DNA of 64,000 nucleotides. Source: Tyto alba (Eukaryota > Chordata > Aves > Strigiformes > Tytonidae). A model generated the notes under the pieces. That model had not been told where the DNA came from, did no database searches, and saw only the letters and a program-made list of their open reading frames with translations. The stretch lies in contig NW_024881313.1 of NCBI RefSeq assembly GCF_018691265.1, positions 38,929,518 through 38,993,517 on the forward strand. Reading direction: 5' to 3'. The position numbers were made by a program, and so were the translations under genes. Below, one piece after another: positions 14,901-26,240 of this stretch; position 1 is the first letter of the stretch, and each line of letters begins with the position of its first letter.

Positions 14901-17900
14901 CTAACTAAACCTGGATAACAGTGGAGTAGATATCTCTGAGCTGGTTGCCTCAACTCCTCCACAGTCATAGAGGATTTAAACAGTCAAGCTCAGCTGAATG
15001 ACTGAGACATGAGTTGCACCATAAGAAAGTGCCCACTTCTCCCCATCGGTGAAAGGAGCCAAGAGCACCTGGCTTGGGTGGGGACACTGAAATTGCCAAC
15101 AAGTAACAGGTAAAATGAATTCCACTCCAAGGCTTTTCTCAGTTGCCTGCAGATAGGCATTGAGTACAGCTGAGATGTTCTGGGATTTTCTTGACTGGTC
15201 TCCGTCTGCTGCTGAGAAAGGAGAGTGTCATCCTCAGTGGGTTGCATACAATCCCTGCCAGGCCTGTGAGAACAACCAGGATGCCACTGTACACTTTAAC
15301 TGAAAGTAGGACCTATGTGTGGGCATCTGATGGGAACCCAGGCATCTTCTTTTTTGGAATACATGTCTTTCCCGGAGACATGCTTAAACTGATGACTAGG
15401 ATTGATACATGGTGACCAGGAGAGTTTCCATAGTCTGTGATAGACATGAGGCCAGGCCAGAAATGTGAGAGTCTACCATGATCTGAGCTCAAAGAATCCC
15501 TGAGGTGCTCTCCGAGCCTTCTAGGAAAACCTGCTCCAACACACTTTGGGCATAGAACCCCCATGGAAGAGGAGAAATGGCCATCCCAAACACTTGGCTT
15601 GCCTTGTGAGGCCTGTGATGTGAGAAGGGAACCAGCCCACATGCTCTGACGTGACCTTGCTGTTTCACACCAATAGAGTGTGGAGGGATATCCATGTTGG
15701 AAAAGAGTAACAACATCCCTGTTAAGAATTATCACTATACCAATATAAAGCCTAATTGACCATTATTTACACCAGAACAGAAACTGTGATGAGGAGACCA
15801 AAGGCACCTGGAACTCCTTTGATGCCCAGGCTCTACAAATGCAAAGCGCTCTCTGGGTATCAGCAACATCCAAGTGGGAAGGGGACTGTGCATATGCAGG
15901 TGACAAACGAGGAAAAAGAGACAAACAACATCTTTGTGATGTATAACGCTCTCCCCTGGTTTACAGGCTGTTTTTAAAAGCAGTGCCCTATGTTAGGAGT
16001 TCTGAACAAGGGAGTTAATGTATTGGTTCTTCTTCCCTTTCTTTGTTTTTTTTGCAAGCACTAGTAGTGAACTGATGAGTTTTTACGTGTTGTGCTAAGA
16101 TGACAGAAGGACTTAAAGCAAACCTTGCCACTTTTAAAGGCACAGGAGGGGTGAAAAGCTTTATGAATGGCCCAGGCTAGATGGAAGCTGTTGGCATAGA
16201 CAGTGTCAGGAGCAGATTTTCTGCAAGACCAACCCTGGGCCTGATCCAGCAAAGCCCTTGTGAATACATCACGGAAGGGCTCCTGCACTTACAGGCTTTC
16301 CTGAGTATTCATCTCCTTTCTGTATTAAGCCCCACTGAACTGTCTTGGCTCTTACAGACCCTGGCCCTTCATTTGACTCTCGGTGGCATCAGCAAAGCAG
16401 AGATGGGTTTAATGAGACAGGATGAGAATAGCTCTTGCTGCAGCCTTGGGGCTGTGCCCCATCCAGCCTTAGCTGAGCATGCGGACAAGACGTGTGTGCT
16501 CTGGCCAATACTTCTCCCCCTATTATTTCCCCTTCATTTCAGCGGTTTTAACTGGCACTGTCACCCCAGCACTGGTCACCACCTGACTGGGCAGAAAGCA
16601 CCAAGCTCCACATCACCAGAAGACAGCGAGCATCTACTTTGAGCCTAGAAAGCCCTTCTTCTTTTCAGCAATGGTTTCCAGACCTCCTGCATGCTCCACC
16701 TCTCTCCCTTTCCCAGCTGCACTCTTTGGCCCTGCAGGGTTTCCTTCGGGATCCGGAGCAAGATCATGAGTCCAGTCCTGCTCCGGGAAGGACGTTTCAC
16801 CATGGGTGACGGTGGGAGTAGGACCAGCCCATCCCTGCTCACAGGAGACCCTGGGGATGAGACTGTGTGCTCAGTGCACAGCCAGCTGCGCTCACCATAC
16901 TGCATACAATTCGGCTGTCCAAACGGAGCATCCATGACTCAGAGCCCGGAGGATTCCCCCTGCGACACGCTAGTGCAATGCCTGTTAAGTGCTGTCATTA
17001 TGTCCAATAAAGCCCTCTGAAACGTGGCCGGGCTATCTGAATCATGCACTCGAGGAACAGCAAGCACAAATGCTGAGCAAGGGGGAAGCGGGCACGTCAA
17101 CCCATGGTTGTCCCATTGGATTTTTCTTGTGCTCCCATACATGCAAAGCAAAAAACATTCACGCCTCGTGACGCCTAGCACAGAACAACCTCCTTCCCCT
17201 GCTGCTTTGCAACCACGTTAAGCACCAGTGACACAGAAAGGGGTGCAGAGACTGGAGAAGCAGCAGCATTGCTGCAGGGCTGGGGTTGAGCTGGCTCAAC
17301 CCAGTTGGAGGAAGCGGGATGCAAGCAGGAAAGGGATCCCATAAATTTGGGCTAGAGACACCAGTGAGTCAGCCTCATTTCCCCTGGTACAATCAGCAAT
17401 CTTTGACTTTTCTTTCCTAGGAGAGAGCAGGGGCTCACAGTAAAAGTCAAAGCTCCTCCAGCCTGACCCTTTAGAAGGAATGGTTAAAAATTCTTTTTGG
17501 CCAACAGAAAGCAGGGCTATTGCCATCCCCCTGTTCCAACGACTCTACCAACAGCAGGCCTAACTGTAGAGCTGAGCCTGGAAAAAGAAATGCCATGAGC
17601 ACAAGTGAAATAGCTCATCTAGGTGGCACAGGAGCTCAGAGAGGACAACAAGACCCACCTATTTCATTATTGTCTACTGCCCCTGAAGCAGACACTTCCT
17701 TACCCTGCCCTGGTGCTGTTCACTGCAGTAGCACCCAGGGACATGGGGCCTGTGCAAAAAGATCTTTAGAAAGCAGAAAAGACCTGCCTTTCCTCAGTGA
17801 ACCGGACAACCAAGTGTCTCGGTGCTGTACTCAGCCCTGCTGCAGGCTCACTGCAAGGTCAAGGGCAGGGCCTTTAAATTCTTTCTGCCTCTGCTTACAC

Positions 17901-18849
17901 ACCTGAAAAATAGGAATAAACCCCATCCTCTCCTTTCCTGGGCACACATCAGAGCTTAAGGCATGTTAGTAGGTGCTCAAAGGTTTTCAGGTGAGAAGTC
18001 TTAGAGGTGTTCAAATGTCTGTAAAGGACATACTTTGCCTCTGGGACTACCTGAAAATGGCAAGGGAGCAAAATGATTCACTATTCCTTATCTTAGTTAG
18101 GAAATGCTTGCTTGTTTGAAGCAATACCTCAGTTCAAAGCTTTTTATATCAAGTTGCTGGTTTTCAGGTTAACTTATCTAATAAAATCCTTTTAAAACTG
18201 AAAGAAAAAAAAAATCAATTAGTATGTAGCAGGACAACACAATTTAATAAAATGAGTCTAAAATCTGAGCAGATGAGGGCTCTTCTTTAGCACACACTGT
18301 GCTTTCTGGTTGAGTTCCAGCCATCCCCATGTTTGAAACAGGGGCTTCTTGCTAAGACCTCACAAAATTTTCAGTTCCTGCCGCAAGAAAGACTTCCTGT
18401 ATAATCTTGGTTCAGTCATTTAATCTCACCAACACAGCTCCTCCATGCCTGGACTATGCCAGGATCAACTTAAATATCATGAGAGTCTGTTTCTCCAGTC
18501 CCACCATGAAAAAATGGAGATGGGAGAATATTTCCCTTACCCTTTGCACACTAGACTCGATGCATGGACCAGGCAAGGGCTGTTTCTCACTGCTTAGATG
18601 TACACAGCAAGATTCCCTTGACCCAGGTGCCCTCTATCCCTATTGCTGCTTGGTGCAAATCACCCGTACTATGCTCTGGAAAACCCAAGCTGGTGGGTGA
18701 GCTGTTATCTGAGAATGGGCTAAAACATCATTCGGTGATTAGACACTGCCTGGCAAAACAGGGCCCTGTAAGATACTGTTGTAACATAGCTACTTGTATA
18801 TAAAGACAATTCCCAAGCCTTGGGGCAAGGGTGGGAGAGGGCTGCACAT

Positions 18850-19150
18850 AGAGGGATTGCACCAGGTACAGCTGAAGTGCAGCCACCTCTGCAGAGCAGC
18901 GCGACGGTGGTTTAACTCCTCACCGCAACCCGCTGCAGTAGCAGAGGCAACGAGGATGAGTGCCATCGCCTCGGAAATGTCACAATCCTCAACTCCGGCT
19001 AACCGAGCAGAGAAGTTGGGTAGGTGCAATTCGCATTTCCGAGCTCTAGAGATTGTTTTGGGTGCTCCGGTGCCAAGGCACACGGATCGGGCTGTCCCTT
19101 GGGTGACCTTCCACAGCTCTGCCTCCCTCCTGGAAAAGGAGGGATGATCA
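18850..19150. promoter_or_regulatory. CpG-retaining patch in WNT3A intron 1
   Basis: CpGs are clearly more frequent here than in surrounding intron, and stops are scarce on both strands, giving several overlapping frames (18,790-19,416) with no known domain. It may be an intronic enhancer or a small unmethylated island, about 5 kb downstream of exon 1. Confidence 0.3.
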
Positions 19151-19571
19151 TCTCTCACTTAACGCGGTTGCTCTCTGCCAAACCTAAGCTTTGCTTTCTC
19201 AAGTGTGGAGCCTGCCAAGACTCAGCCTGGTTCTCCAGGATTTGCAATGAAGGGAGAATGGAGCTTCTCGTAGGATCCAGAACCTGGCCTGGCTTTCGCC
19301 CACCCCAGTGTAAACTTGGGGCTGTTGCACCGGCCTCGAGGGGGACAGATCCCAGGAGAGACCTGAACCAGAGCACAAGCCAGGACTTCACCCGTGCACT
19401 GCTCTTATTACGGTGATGCCATCAAACTCTGACAGGGACACGTTCAGGTGTAGCACCCGCATGCTTCTGGGATAATGCCACCAGGTCACTTGTCTTTCTG
19501 TTGGCAAGGCTCCCTCCCACCCTGCTCCCGTGCACTTACATTTCCTGAATTGCAAAAAAAAAAAAAAAAAA

Positions 19572-19650
19572 CAGAGATGGAAAGATCTGTTAGATCACTT
19601 TCTCCAACCCTCATGGGCTGTAAAGTGGTTACTGCAGGACATCACAGGCT
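19572..19650 (-). mobile_element. Possible CR1 3'-end scrap
   Basis: The text AGATGGAAAGATCTGTTAGA followed by TCACTTTCTCCAACCCT resembles the reverse complement of the conserved CR1 3' end (GGAAGGGACC...GATCATCTAGTCCAACC). It directly follows an A run at 19,553-19,571. It is short and diverged. Confidence 0.35.
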
Positions 19651-22292
19651 TTGGCCAACGTCATCCTACACGGATGAGGAAACCAATAGAGCTTCTATGA
19701 CCAGTCTTGGGGAATAAGCAGTAAGAAGCCAAGAGCAAACACAAGTCACGGCCAGGCAAATTTTCCTAACACACATCTTTGATGTCCCCTTTTCAAATAC
19801 CAGCCTGGCATCTCCAGGAACACTGCATTCACTCCGCACTAGTGGTTATGGCTCATCTCCTCGCCCAGTTCATTGCGGGGCTGATCTCCCCCCACCCCAG
19901 TTAGGATGCGAGCCGGGTGTTACAGAGAGCAGCAGAGGAGACAGCAGCTCCACCACGACCAAGGGGACAGAGGAAGGGACACACAGCACTGATGCCACCA
20001 TGCGAGGTCCCAGCTGGTTTCTATCTCCTCCCACTAGACGTCCTCCTCCAACCCCTCTCCAGGAACATTCTTTAACTATCTGCACCCCTCAACGTGCACC
20101 AAGCTGCCTCGCACCCCTGAAAGAGCAACGTCTGAGGTGCCAGCTGGCAGGTTTCTCCCATGGTGAAGTCTGTCTGCATTTTTAATTCAGCCCAGCAATC
20201 TCCTCCCATTAGATCTCCCCATGTACCAGCCTCATGGGCTACAGGAGGTTAAGATTCCCAGCACTGAAGCTCTGTGTTAATTTTTATTGCTGTTTTTTTC
20301 CTCCTGAACCGAACCCTTCTCCCTTCTGAATCATTGCTGCATTCTGGCTGCCCTCAGACCAAGTCAAGCCTCATGCCACTGATTAAAATATAAAATGCTT
20401 TTTTCCATCAGCCAATCAGCCAAGGCAGTGCAAGTTAGCTGAAAAAAAAAAGTCTGAATTTTGTTTGTGCTGCTACTGTGACTCCACATGGACCCCAGAC
20501 CCCGACAAGACAGGGGACAGGTTACATCTAATCCTCCCCCACCCATGAATTCTGCTTCTGAATTTCCTAAATCTTCCTTCGCTCACTCCAGTCTCTTTTC
20601 TTTTTTTTTAAAAACAGACTGAAAAAATTAACAACACTAACGTTTGGGAAAAAAAAAAAAATCAACAAAACAAAACACCAACACATTTTTGCACTTAATC
20701 TGCCCCCCTGGGTGTGGAAGAGCCTGTTGCTGCTACCAGTAGCAACTTTAGGTCGAACAACGCAATGCTGTGCTGGAGAAGGTCCTGTGGGGTTACTGGG
20801 CTATAATAAATCATGCCAACACATCCCTAAAAACTGGCCACATCAGTCCCAATGGGAATCAGTGCCTTCTTCTTTTGTTATTTCAAAACAATTACTTTTA
20901 TAGCCTATTTTATCCCTCTTTGTAAAGACATTATTTGGAAATTTTCTATTTTTAAGATGCTCCCCGAGCTTTTCCCCGCATTGTCGCCGAAAGGAGGTGG
21001 ACAGAGCACAAGAGCATCACTGCCCCGGAGGATCTTTTTGGTTTTGCTTCACTGAATTTTTTCTGAAGGTACCACTTGTCCGGGGCTGTGCGGAGCCCAG
21101 CCAGCACTGTGCAGCCTGATTTCAAACAGGTGCCCCTATGCCATGGTGGGAACAGCAATTTAAACAGCTCAGCCAAGTAAGGAGCTCTGTTTAGAGGTAG
21201 ACAGAAATTTCAGTAACAGACACATGCCCACTTCCTCCCCCTGACAAATGCACACTTGATTTTTCCCCTAATTTCTTCCCTGTGGGAGAATAATTAACCA
21301 AAACCTACAGGAGAATGTTGCTTCTCTGTCCCTGCTTCTGCTCAAATCGCCTTGAAGCTGAAAGCAGTGTGAGTATCCATAGCTCCGTGGGCTTTAAGAT
21401 GAGTTTACGCTTTAATTAGAAACTATTATTTGTGGGGGGCACAATTTGGGGGTATGGGAAATTACAGATTTTCTGCTGAAAGCAGCCAAGTTGCTATGAG
21501 GGAATATAGGGGAGGTTTTAAGCAGAGACGGTTGACACCAGAGGTTTGTTGCTTGCGCTAAAAAAAATATCCTGGCCCTCCCAAAGAAGAAAACCAACAA
21601 ACCCCCTCCCAAAATGAAAGGCTTAAATTAAATTAAATTAAATTAAAATAAAGCAGCACGATTGATTTGCTAAAGCAGCTGGTTTGGAAGCGGGCTGTCC
21701 TTGACTAGGAGAAAATGCTCCCGATATTGGGACGTGCACGGATGAGTCCGGGGGACCCCTGTGCCACCCTCCAGCCCCCCACTCGCCCGCCTCCAGGGCT
21801 GTCCCCCAACTCCAGCCACCCTCGTGGGTTTATAAGTTGCTTGAGGATAATTAAAGAGGGAAAGGGCTGGGGTGGGTGGGTGGGTGGGGGGGGGTTGAGG
21901 GAGGAATTGAATCAGCCAATGTAACAGCACCCGACTTCTCCTCCGACTCCCCCACCCCAATCAAAACCTCCTTTGCATTTCCATGGCCTAAGGGGGCTTT
22001 GCTGTCTTTGCGACAGCTAAAACCGCTGGTTGGCACCGGGGAAGGATGGAAGGGAGAGGAAAAATAATAATAATATTAAAAAAAAAAAACCACACCCAAA
22101 TAAACTACAAATAAATAAATAGATTAAAAAAAAAAATAAAAAAATAAAAATAAAAAAGGAAAAACCACCCCCAAAAGTGCTCCCCCCTGCACACACCTGA
22201 TAGGGGTGAAGGATAAAGACCTCCTGCCCCTCTTTCCAGCAACTCCTTCCCGGCTGTTCCCCCTCCTCACCCGCAGCTCCGGGAGCGGGGCC

Positions 22293-22316
22293 GGGGGGGG
22301 GGGGGGGGGGGGGGGG
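22293..22316 (+). repeat. Poly-G run near the intron 1 CpG block
   Basis: Twenty-four consecutive G residues lie between CCGGGG-type flanks. A second 21-bp G run at 22,773-22,793 follows a T run, and GGGTGGGTGGGTGGG is seen near 21,870. All three are potential G-quadruplexes on the plus strand, the non-template strand for an antisense transcript and the template strand for WNT3A. Confidence 0.9.
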
Positions 22317-22599
22317 CCGGGGCTGCTCTGCCCCCCTCTCCCCTCGGTGGGTGACAAGAGAATATTTATGTTGGTATTAGAGGAATGCGTTTCCTTCTCC
22401 AATCAGGAATGCAACCCGAGTTTCTAATTATAAGTTAGATGGTGGCTGGGAATAAAAGATTGCTTTTTAATGACTCCCGTCCAGGTGCTCTTTTCTGCCT
22501 GTCTTCCCAAGAACACATTTGCATTTTATTGCTTTTTCTCCCATCCCAACGAATTCCCTGCTTTCAGACATACCTGAAATAGTTGGAGAGGCTGCCTTC

Positions 22600-22762
22600 A
22601 ACACCCTCACCTCTGCACCGCCGGGCAGCGCGGCCGCGGGCGGAGGTACCGCACCCGCGGATCGCACCTGACCCCCCGCTACCGCCCCTCGTTAGATGAG
22701 GGGGGAGGCAGAGTTGAAATGCACGTTCCAAAAATTAATTATTATTATTATTATTAGGTTTT

Positions 22763-22794
<32 letters not shown>

Positions 22795-23420
22795 TGGGGG
22801 GAGGTTGGACGCTTCGGAGTTATTTACAGCACCGCCCCGGGTCGCGGAGCGGTCCGCCTTCCCCTCCGCGCCCGCGGAGCTAGCAGCTCCCCTACCCGGG
22901 CACAACTCCGCACCCGCGCAGCCGGTGACAGAACGGCAAAGCCCAAGCGGCTTCGCCTGCGCCTCCGCGCACCGCTCAGCCCCCGCGCAGCTCCGCTCCG
23001 CGCTCAGCCGCGAGCAGCCCGCGGAGCAGGAGCCTTCCCGCGCTAGGGCTTCCCTGAGCCCAATTACCTCCGCGGGGTAATTAGAGCAGATCTTGCAGTT
23101 ACATGCCTTGCCCAGCACCATTTGCTTTTTGTGGGGGAGAGACAGAGAAAAGCCTCTTAAAGGCGTAGGGTGCAAAGCGCGGAAACCCCCCCCCCCCCTC
23201 CCCAAAATCCCAAACCCCTAAAAAACTCAAAAGAAAAGAAAAAAAAAAAAAAAGAGGAAAAAAAGGAGCTGCCCAGCCAAAAAACCTGCGTTATCCCGGA
23301 GAAAAAGGGGTGCGCAGGTCCCCGCTGATCTTGCGCGGGGCAGCTCCGCGGCAGCGCTGGGCACATCTCCCCCAGCCCCGTCTCTGCTCCCTGCTCTGCT
23401 TTTCCATAACCAGCCCAGGT
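22600..23420. promoter_or_regulatory. CpG-rich block inside WNT3A intron 1
   Basis: CpG dinucleotides are dense from about 22,610 to 23,080, with a second patch at about 23,280-23,360, in strong contrast to flanking DNA. It lies 0.6-1.4 kb downstream of WNT3A exon 1 rather than across the exon. It includes G runs at 22,293-22,316 (just outside) and 22,773-22,793, and an inverted pair of homeodomain-type cores at 23,062-23,082. Open frames through this block on both strands reflect its GC richness and do not resemble known proteins. It may be the displaced CpG island of WNT3A, an alternative promoter or an antisense promoter. Confidence 0.6.
23062..23082. promoter_or_regulatory. Inverted AATTACC / GGTAATT pair in the CpG block
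   Basis: AATTACC at 23,062-23,068 and its reverse complement GGTAATT at 23,076-23,082 are separated by a 7-nt CpG-containing spacer. The cores are typical homeodomain targets and the sequence around them is otherwise GC-rich, so the AT-rich pair stands out. Binding is inferred only. Confidence 0.35.
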
Positions 23421-23672
23421 TGTTCAGCCTCCTCTCACCTCCTTTCTCTTTTTTTTTTTTTTTTCTTTTTTTTTTTTTTTTTCTTTCCCCCTAAATATTC
23501 CCTTAAAGCGACCGGGGGGCTTGGGGGGGGGAAGAAAAAAAAAAAAAAAGTTTTCATCCTTTCCCCCCCTTCCTTCCACCTGACTAGCTCGAAATCACCT
23601 TGAAATGCTCATGTCAACTTGTATCATTATCTCTTTAATTCAGGCAGCGCCTTTTGTTCTTCACAGGAGAGG

Positions 23673-23679
23673 ATCAAAG
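23673..23679 (+). promoter_or_regulatory. TCF/LEF-type site in WNT3A intron 1
   Basis: ATCAAAG matches the TCF/LEF core and lies about 310 bp downstream of WNT3A exon 1. Wnt genes are often under beta-catenin feedback, so the position is suggestive. A 7-mer like this is expected several times by chance in a window of this size. Confidence 0.25.
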
Positions 23680-23988
23680 CACTTAAAAAAAAAAAAAATA
23701 ACTTTCCGATCGCTCTCGCTCCCTCTCTCTCTTTTACAGTAGGAGAAGGAGAGATCAGGTATAACCCAGTCAAAATAAACAAAGTGAATGCATAAATAAA
23801 AGAGGTGAAATGCAGGTCCTAAGAACTTGCTGGCGCTGGAACAATCCCACCTCTTTAGCTGAGTGGCAACGAAAGGAGAATTTCAAGTCATCTTAAGCGC
23901 AGGGGTTGCAGAGAAAACAGAGGAGGGGAAAAATAAATGAAAATGAGAGAAAAAAAAAAAAAAAAAAAAGAAGAAGAATAAAACTTAC

Positions 23989-24059
23989 CACCAGATTGGG
24001 TAACTTGACAGAGCCTGACTCAACCCACAAAGAAACAGGAAATATCCAAAAGAGGCCAT
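23989..24059 (-). CDS. WNT3A: WNT3A coding exon 1 (signal peptide)
   Basis: Reading the minus strand from the ATG at 24,059, this 71-nt exon encodes 23 full residues plus two bases of the next codon. It starts MASFGYFLFLCGLSQAL and ends SSYPIW, followed by a tryptophan codon split by the intron. The donor is GTAAGT (plus-strand 23,983-23,988). WNT3A is a secreted, palmitoleoylated ligand of Frizzled and LRP5/6 that activates beta-catenin signalling. Human WNT3A exon 1 likewise carries 71 coding nucleotides, begins MAPLGYFLLLCSLKQAL and ends YPIWW, so length, phase and sequence agree. The peptide is a short hydrophobic signal sequence. The start context is weak at -3 (T) but has G at +4. The exon is embedded in AT-rich, homopolymer-laden DNA. 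Only this exon is in the window, so the remaining protein cannot be checked. WNT3 is the nearest alternative, but the WNT9A neighbour favours WNT3A. Confidence 0.95.
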
Positions 24060-24302
24060 TGATGAAAAGTTGTCTTTCTTTTTTTTTTTTTTTTTAACCA
24101 GAGTTGCCAAAAACCTTCCTTTCTTCTGAGGCAGGATGATTATTTTAATAATAATAATAACAATAATTTAAAAAAAAAAGTCAAATGAAGTGAACTCAAC
24201 CCGACCAGGTAAATCCTCTCTTGCTTCCTCTACTACTCTCAAGGAAAAAAAAAATCTCAGAGAGGTAAAAAACTCTTCTCTCAGCCAAGACACTGAAGGC
24301 AA

Positions 24303-24338
<36 letters not shown>

Positions 24339-24560
24339 GAAGTAGCTCTCTTAAAAAGGACCCAATCAGCACTTATTGCCAAAGGGAGAATTCTGATGCT
24401 TTGGCTTGTTCTGTCAATCAGGAGCGCGAAGTCAGGAATGAGCTAATTGCAAGGAGATAGTGTTTTAATACTCATTAGGGGGCACGTTGGCCCACAAGCC
24501 AAGGGATAAAATGTAGTTTTAAAAAGGGGAAGGAAGATTTAGGGGGTTTAAATAGACAGG
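24060..24560 (-). promoter_or_regulatory. WNT3A: Candidate WNT3A 5' UTR and proximal promoter
   Basis: This is the segment directly upstream of the WNT3A ATG on the minus strand. A non-repetitive stretch at about 24,361-24,555 sits between homopolymer runs. It contains a CCAAT box (plus-strand 24,362-24,366), a perfect PBX-MEIS composite site TGATTGACAG on the minus strand (24,411-24,420) and a TATA-like TATTTAAA on the minus strand (24,547-24,554). The transcription start cannot be fixed from sequence. A start about 30 bp downstream of the TATA-like element would give a 5' UTR near 450 nt, while a CCAAT-driven start would be closer to 24,280. The boundaries are an inference. Confidence 0.45.
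24411..24420 (-). promoter_or_regulatory. PBX-MEIS/PREP composite motif
   Basis: The minus strand reads TGATTGACAG, the classical composite site of a PBX half (TGATTGA) joined to a MEIS/PREP half (TGACAG). It lies about 350 bp upstream of the WNT3A start codon, in the one non-repetitive block of the proximal region. The match is seen directly. Occupancy is inference. Confidence 0.5.
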
Positions 24561-25289
24561 GGGGACCCCTGTGGATTTGGGTAGCTATAACAACCTGCCC
24601 GGATTTCACTCCCTGGGTCGAAGCTACTAAAATGCAAAAAAAAAAAAAAAAAAAAAAAAATGTGTGAAGGTTTGTTTTTCTTTTTTTTTAAATTATTATT
24701 TTCTTGATTTGCCTCTTCTTGCCATTCTCTCTTCTTCTCAAACCCCTCTTTCCTCACGGTGACGGTCAGGACACATTTGAACTAACTTTCTAGAAACTTT
24801 CTGTTGTTTTTGTTTGTTTTTTTTTTTTTTTTTTTTCCCTTCCTTTTTTCATTAAAAAAAAAAAAAAAAAAGAGGATTTACACCCAGACATGCACGCACG
24901 CACACAGACATGCACACCCCCCCCAGACACGCATACCCCTTCCCCACCAGTCCAACCAGCCAGATATCCAAGAGCTCCACTGAAGACATCTGCTAAGAAA
25001 TCAACTTCTTCCATGCAAATCTCAGTAAGGCTCATCCAGATCATCACAATTTGCAGGAGTCCCGGCCCCGGACTTTGCGAAGGCGCTGCTGCAAACGACT
25101 TCATCCACCAGATCCACCCCACAGGGCACTAGTAATTGATCTCTTTTTTAATTTCTCTCTCTACATATTGTAACAATTTCTCTCCTTTCAGTGGCGGTGG
25201 TGGGGGGTGAGCTGGGGTGGATCGCGCTGTTCCAAAAATCTGCAGGATTTCGGTGGGGTGGAAACAAGAAAAAAGAAAAATGAAAAAAA

Positions 25290-25390
<101 letters not shown>

Positions 25391-25769
25391 GATGTAGCTG
25401 CTCGAGTCTGAGTACACAGTTAGATTTATTGCTTCTCTGGAACATATTGTTTAAAGCTTGATATATCTGTGAGCAAGTGTCACCCAGCTGACAGGCTTTC
25501 TCTTTACCCTGGGTCATTTGAAAGGGGCTGGGGAGGCAAAAATGGGAGGATGGAGTCACTGGATGAGCTGGGAAAAGTTTTCTCCCTGGCATAACAACGA
25601 TGATTCTCTTTTATCTGATTTTTTTTTGTTGTTGTTTCTGCTTTTGTGGCTGCTGCCTGTTGCTTTTTTGATGTTTGTCACTTATTTTTATTTTTATTTT
25701 TATTTTTGGAAAGAGAGAGAACTGGATGAGATTTTATTTACTTATTTGATTTTCTTTTATTTTATCTGT

Positions 25770-26240
25770 GAATCAGAAAATTTCTGTGGCTCAGACGGAA
25801 CAAAGAGAGGTACAATTTTTAATGACTTTGTTGGAGAAAGGCTTGCAACCTTGCATTAGCTCAAATCAAAATGCGCTCTTTTTCTCATTAAGAATTGCAT
25901 ATATATTTTCCCTTAGTCGGGAATATTTCTATTTACACACACAGAGCTTTTTATGCATATATATAAAGATATGTTTGTGTTTAGCTAGATGGAGAGATAT
26001 ATTCATTCTAGTGAAATTATACTAGAAATGCAGTTCATTCGGGGATATTTAAATCATTGGGAATTTGGCAGGGGTCGGGCCCTGATTATTTTCTTTAGGG
26101 TTGGATGACAAGTGATTGCAAATGTGAGCTCTGGCAAGTGCTCCGAGATCTAATCGCCCCGTGTAGTCAAGCTCGAGTTGATCTGAGCGGCTTCTCGCTT
26201 GCTTCCAGAGGAGGAACGGATGCTCTCTCCGGCTCTCCCA
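25770..26240. promoter_or_regulatory. Candidate conserved element upstream of WNT3A
   Basis: This is a non-repetitive stretch 1.7-2.2 kb upstream of the WNT3A ATG. Its left half is AT-rich with ATTA, TTGCAT and ATTGCAT motifs, an octamer/homeodomain-like vocabulary. Its right half (about 26,100-26,210) retains CpGs. It sits between the (TTA)33 array and a CA repeat without any repeat of its own. Conservation is suspected from composition and cannot be shown here. Confidence 0.3.

Larger units (their letters stand above)
1..23988 (-). other. WNT3A: WNT3A intron 1 (partial, runs off left edge)
   Basis: The interval begins at the GT donor immediately after WNT3A coding exon 1 and is transcribed right to left. 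I looked for the conserved exon 2 to 4 coding stretches (the regions around QLRFCRNY, the HQFRGRRWNC-type motif and the cysteine-rich C-terminus) on the minus strand and recognised none, so at least 23.98 kb of intron 1 lies here. Most of it is unique, AT-leaning DNA. Exceptions visible by eye are old repeat copies at 1,608-1,700 and 2,335-2,420, a 20-bp tandem duplication at 8,931-8,978, a CpG-retaining patch at about 18,850-19,150, a possible CR1 scrap at about 19,572-19,650 and the CpG-rich block at 22,600-23,420. Elsewhere I see no gene. Manual scanning could miss a short diverged exon. Confidence 0.8.
23224..25120. repeat. Cluster of poly-A/poly-T tracts around WNT3A exon 1
   Basis: Long single-base runs crowd this interval: A runs at about 23,240, 23,535, 23,685 and 23,951; T runs at about 23,452-23,482 and 24,078-24,095; A runs at 24,308-24,334 and 24,636-24,660; T at about 24,817-24,836; and A at about 24,854-24,871. 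No transposon body is attached to most of them. They make this promoter region length-unstable and hard to sequence, so exact lengths may be assembly-dependent. Confidence 0.8.

Noticed and set aside
24790..25122. 110-codon minus-strand frame beginning MGWIWWMKSF, considered as the WNT3A start
   Set aside because: It lacks the WNT3A signal peptide and exon phase. The true exon 1 with the YPIW ending and GTAAGT donor is at 23,989-24,059.
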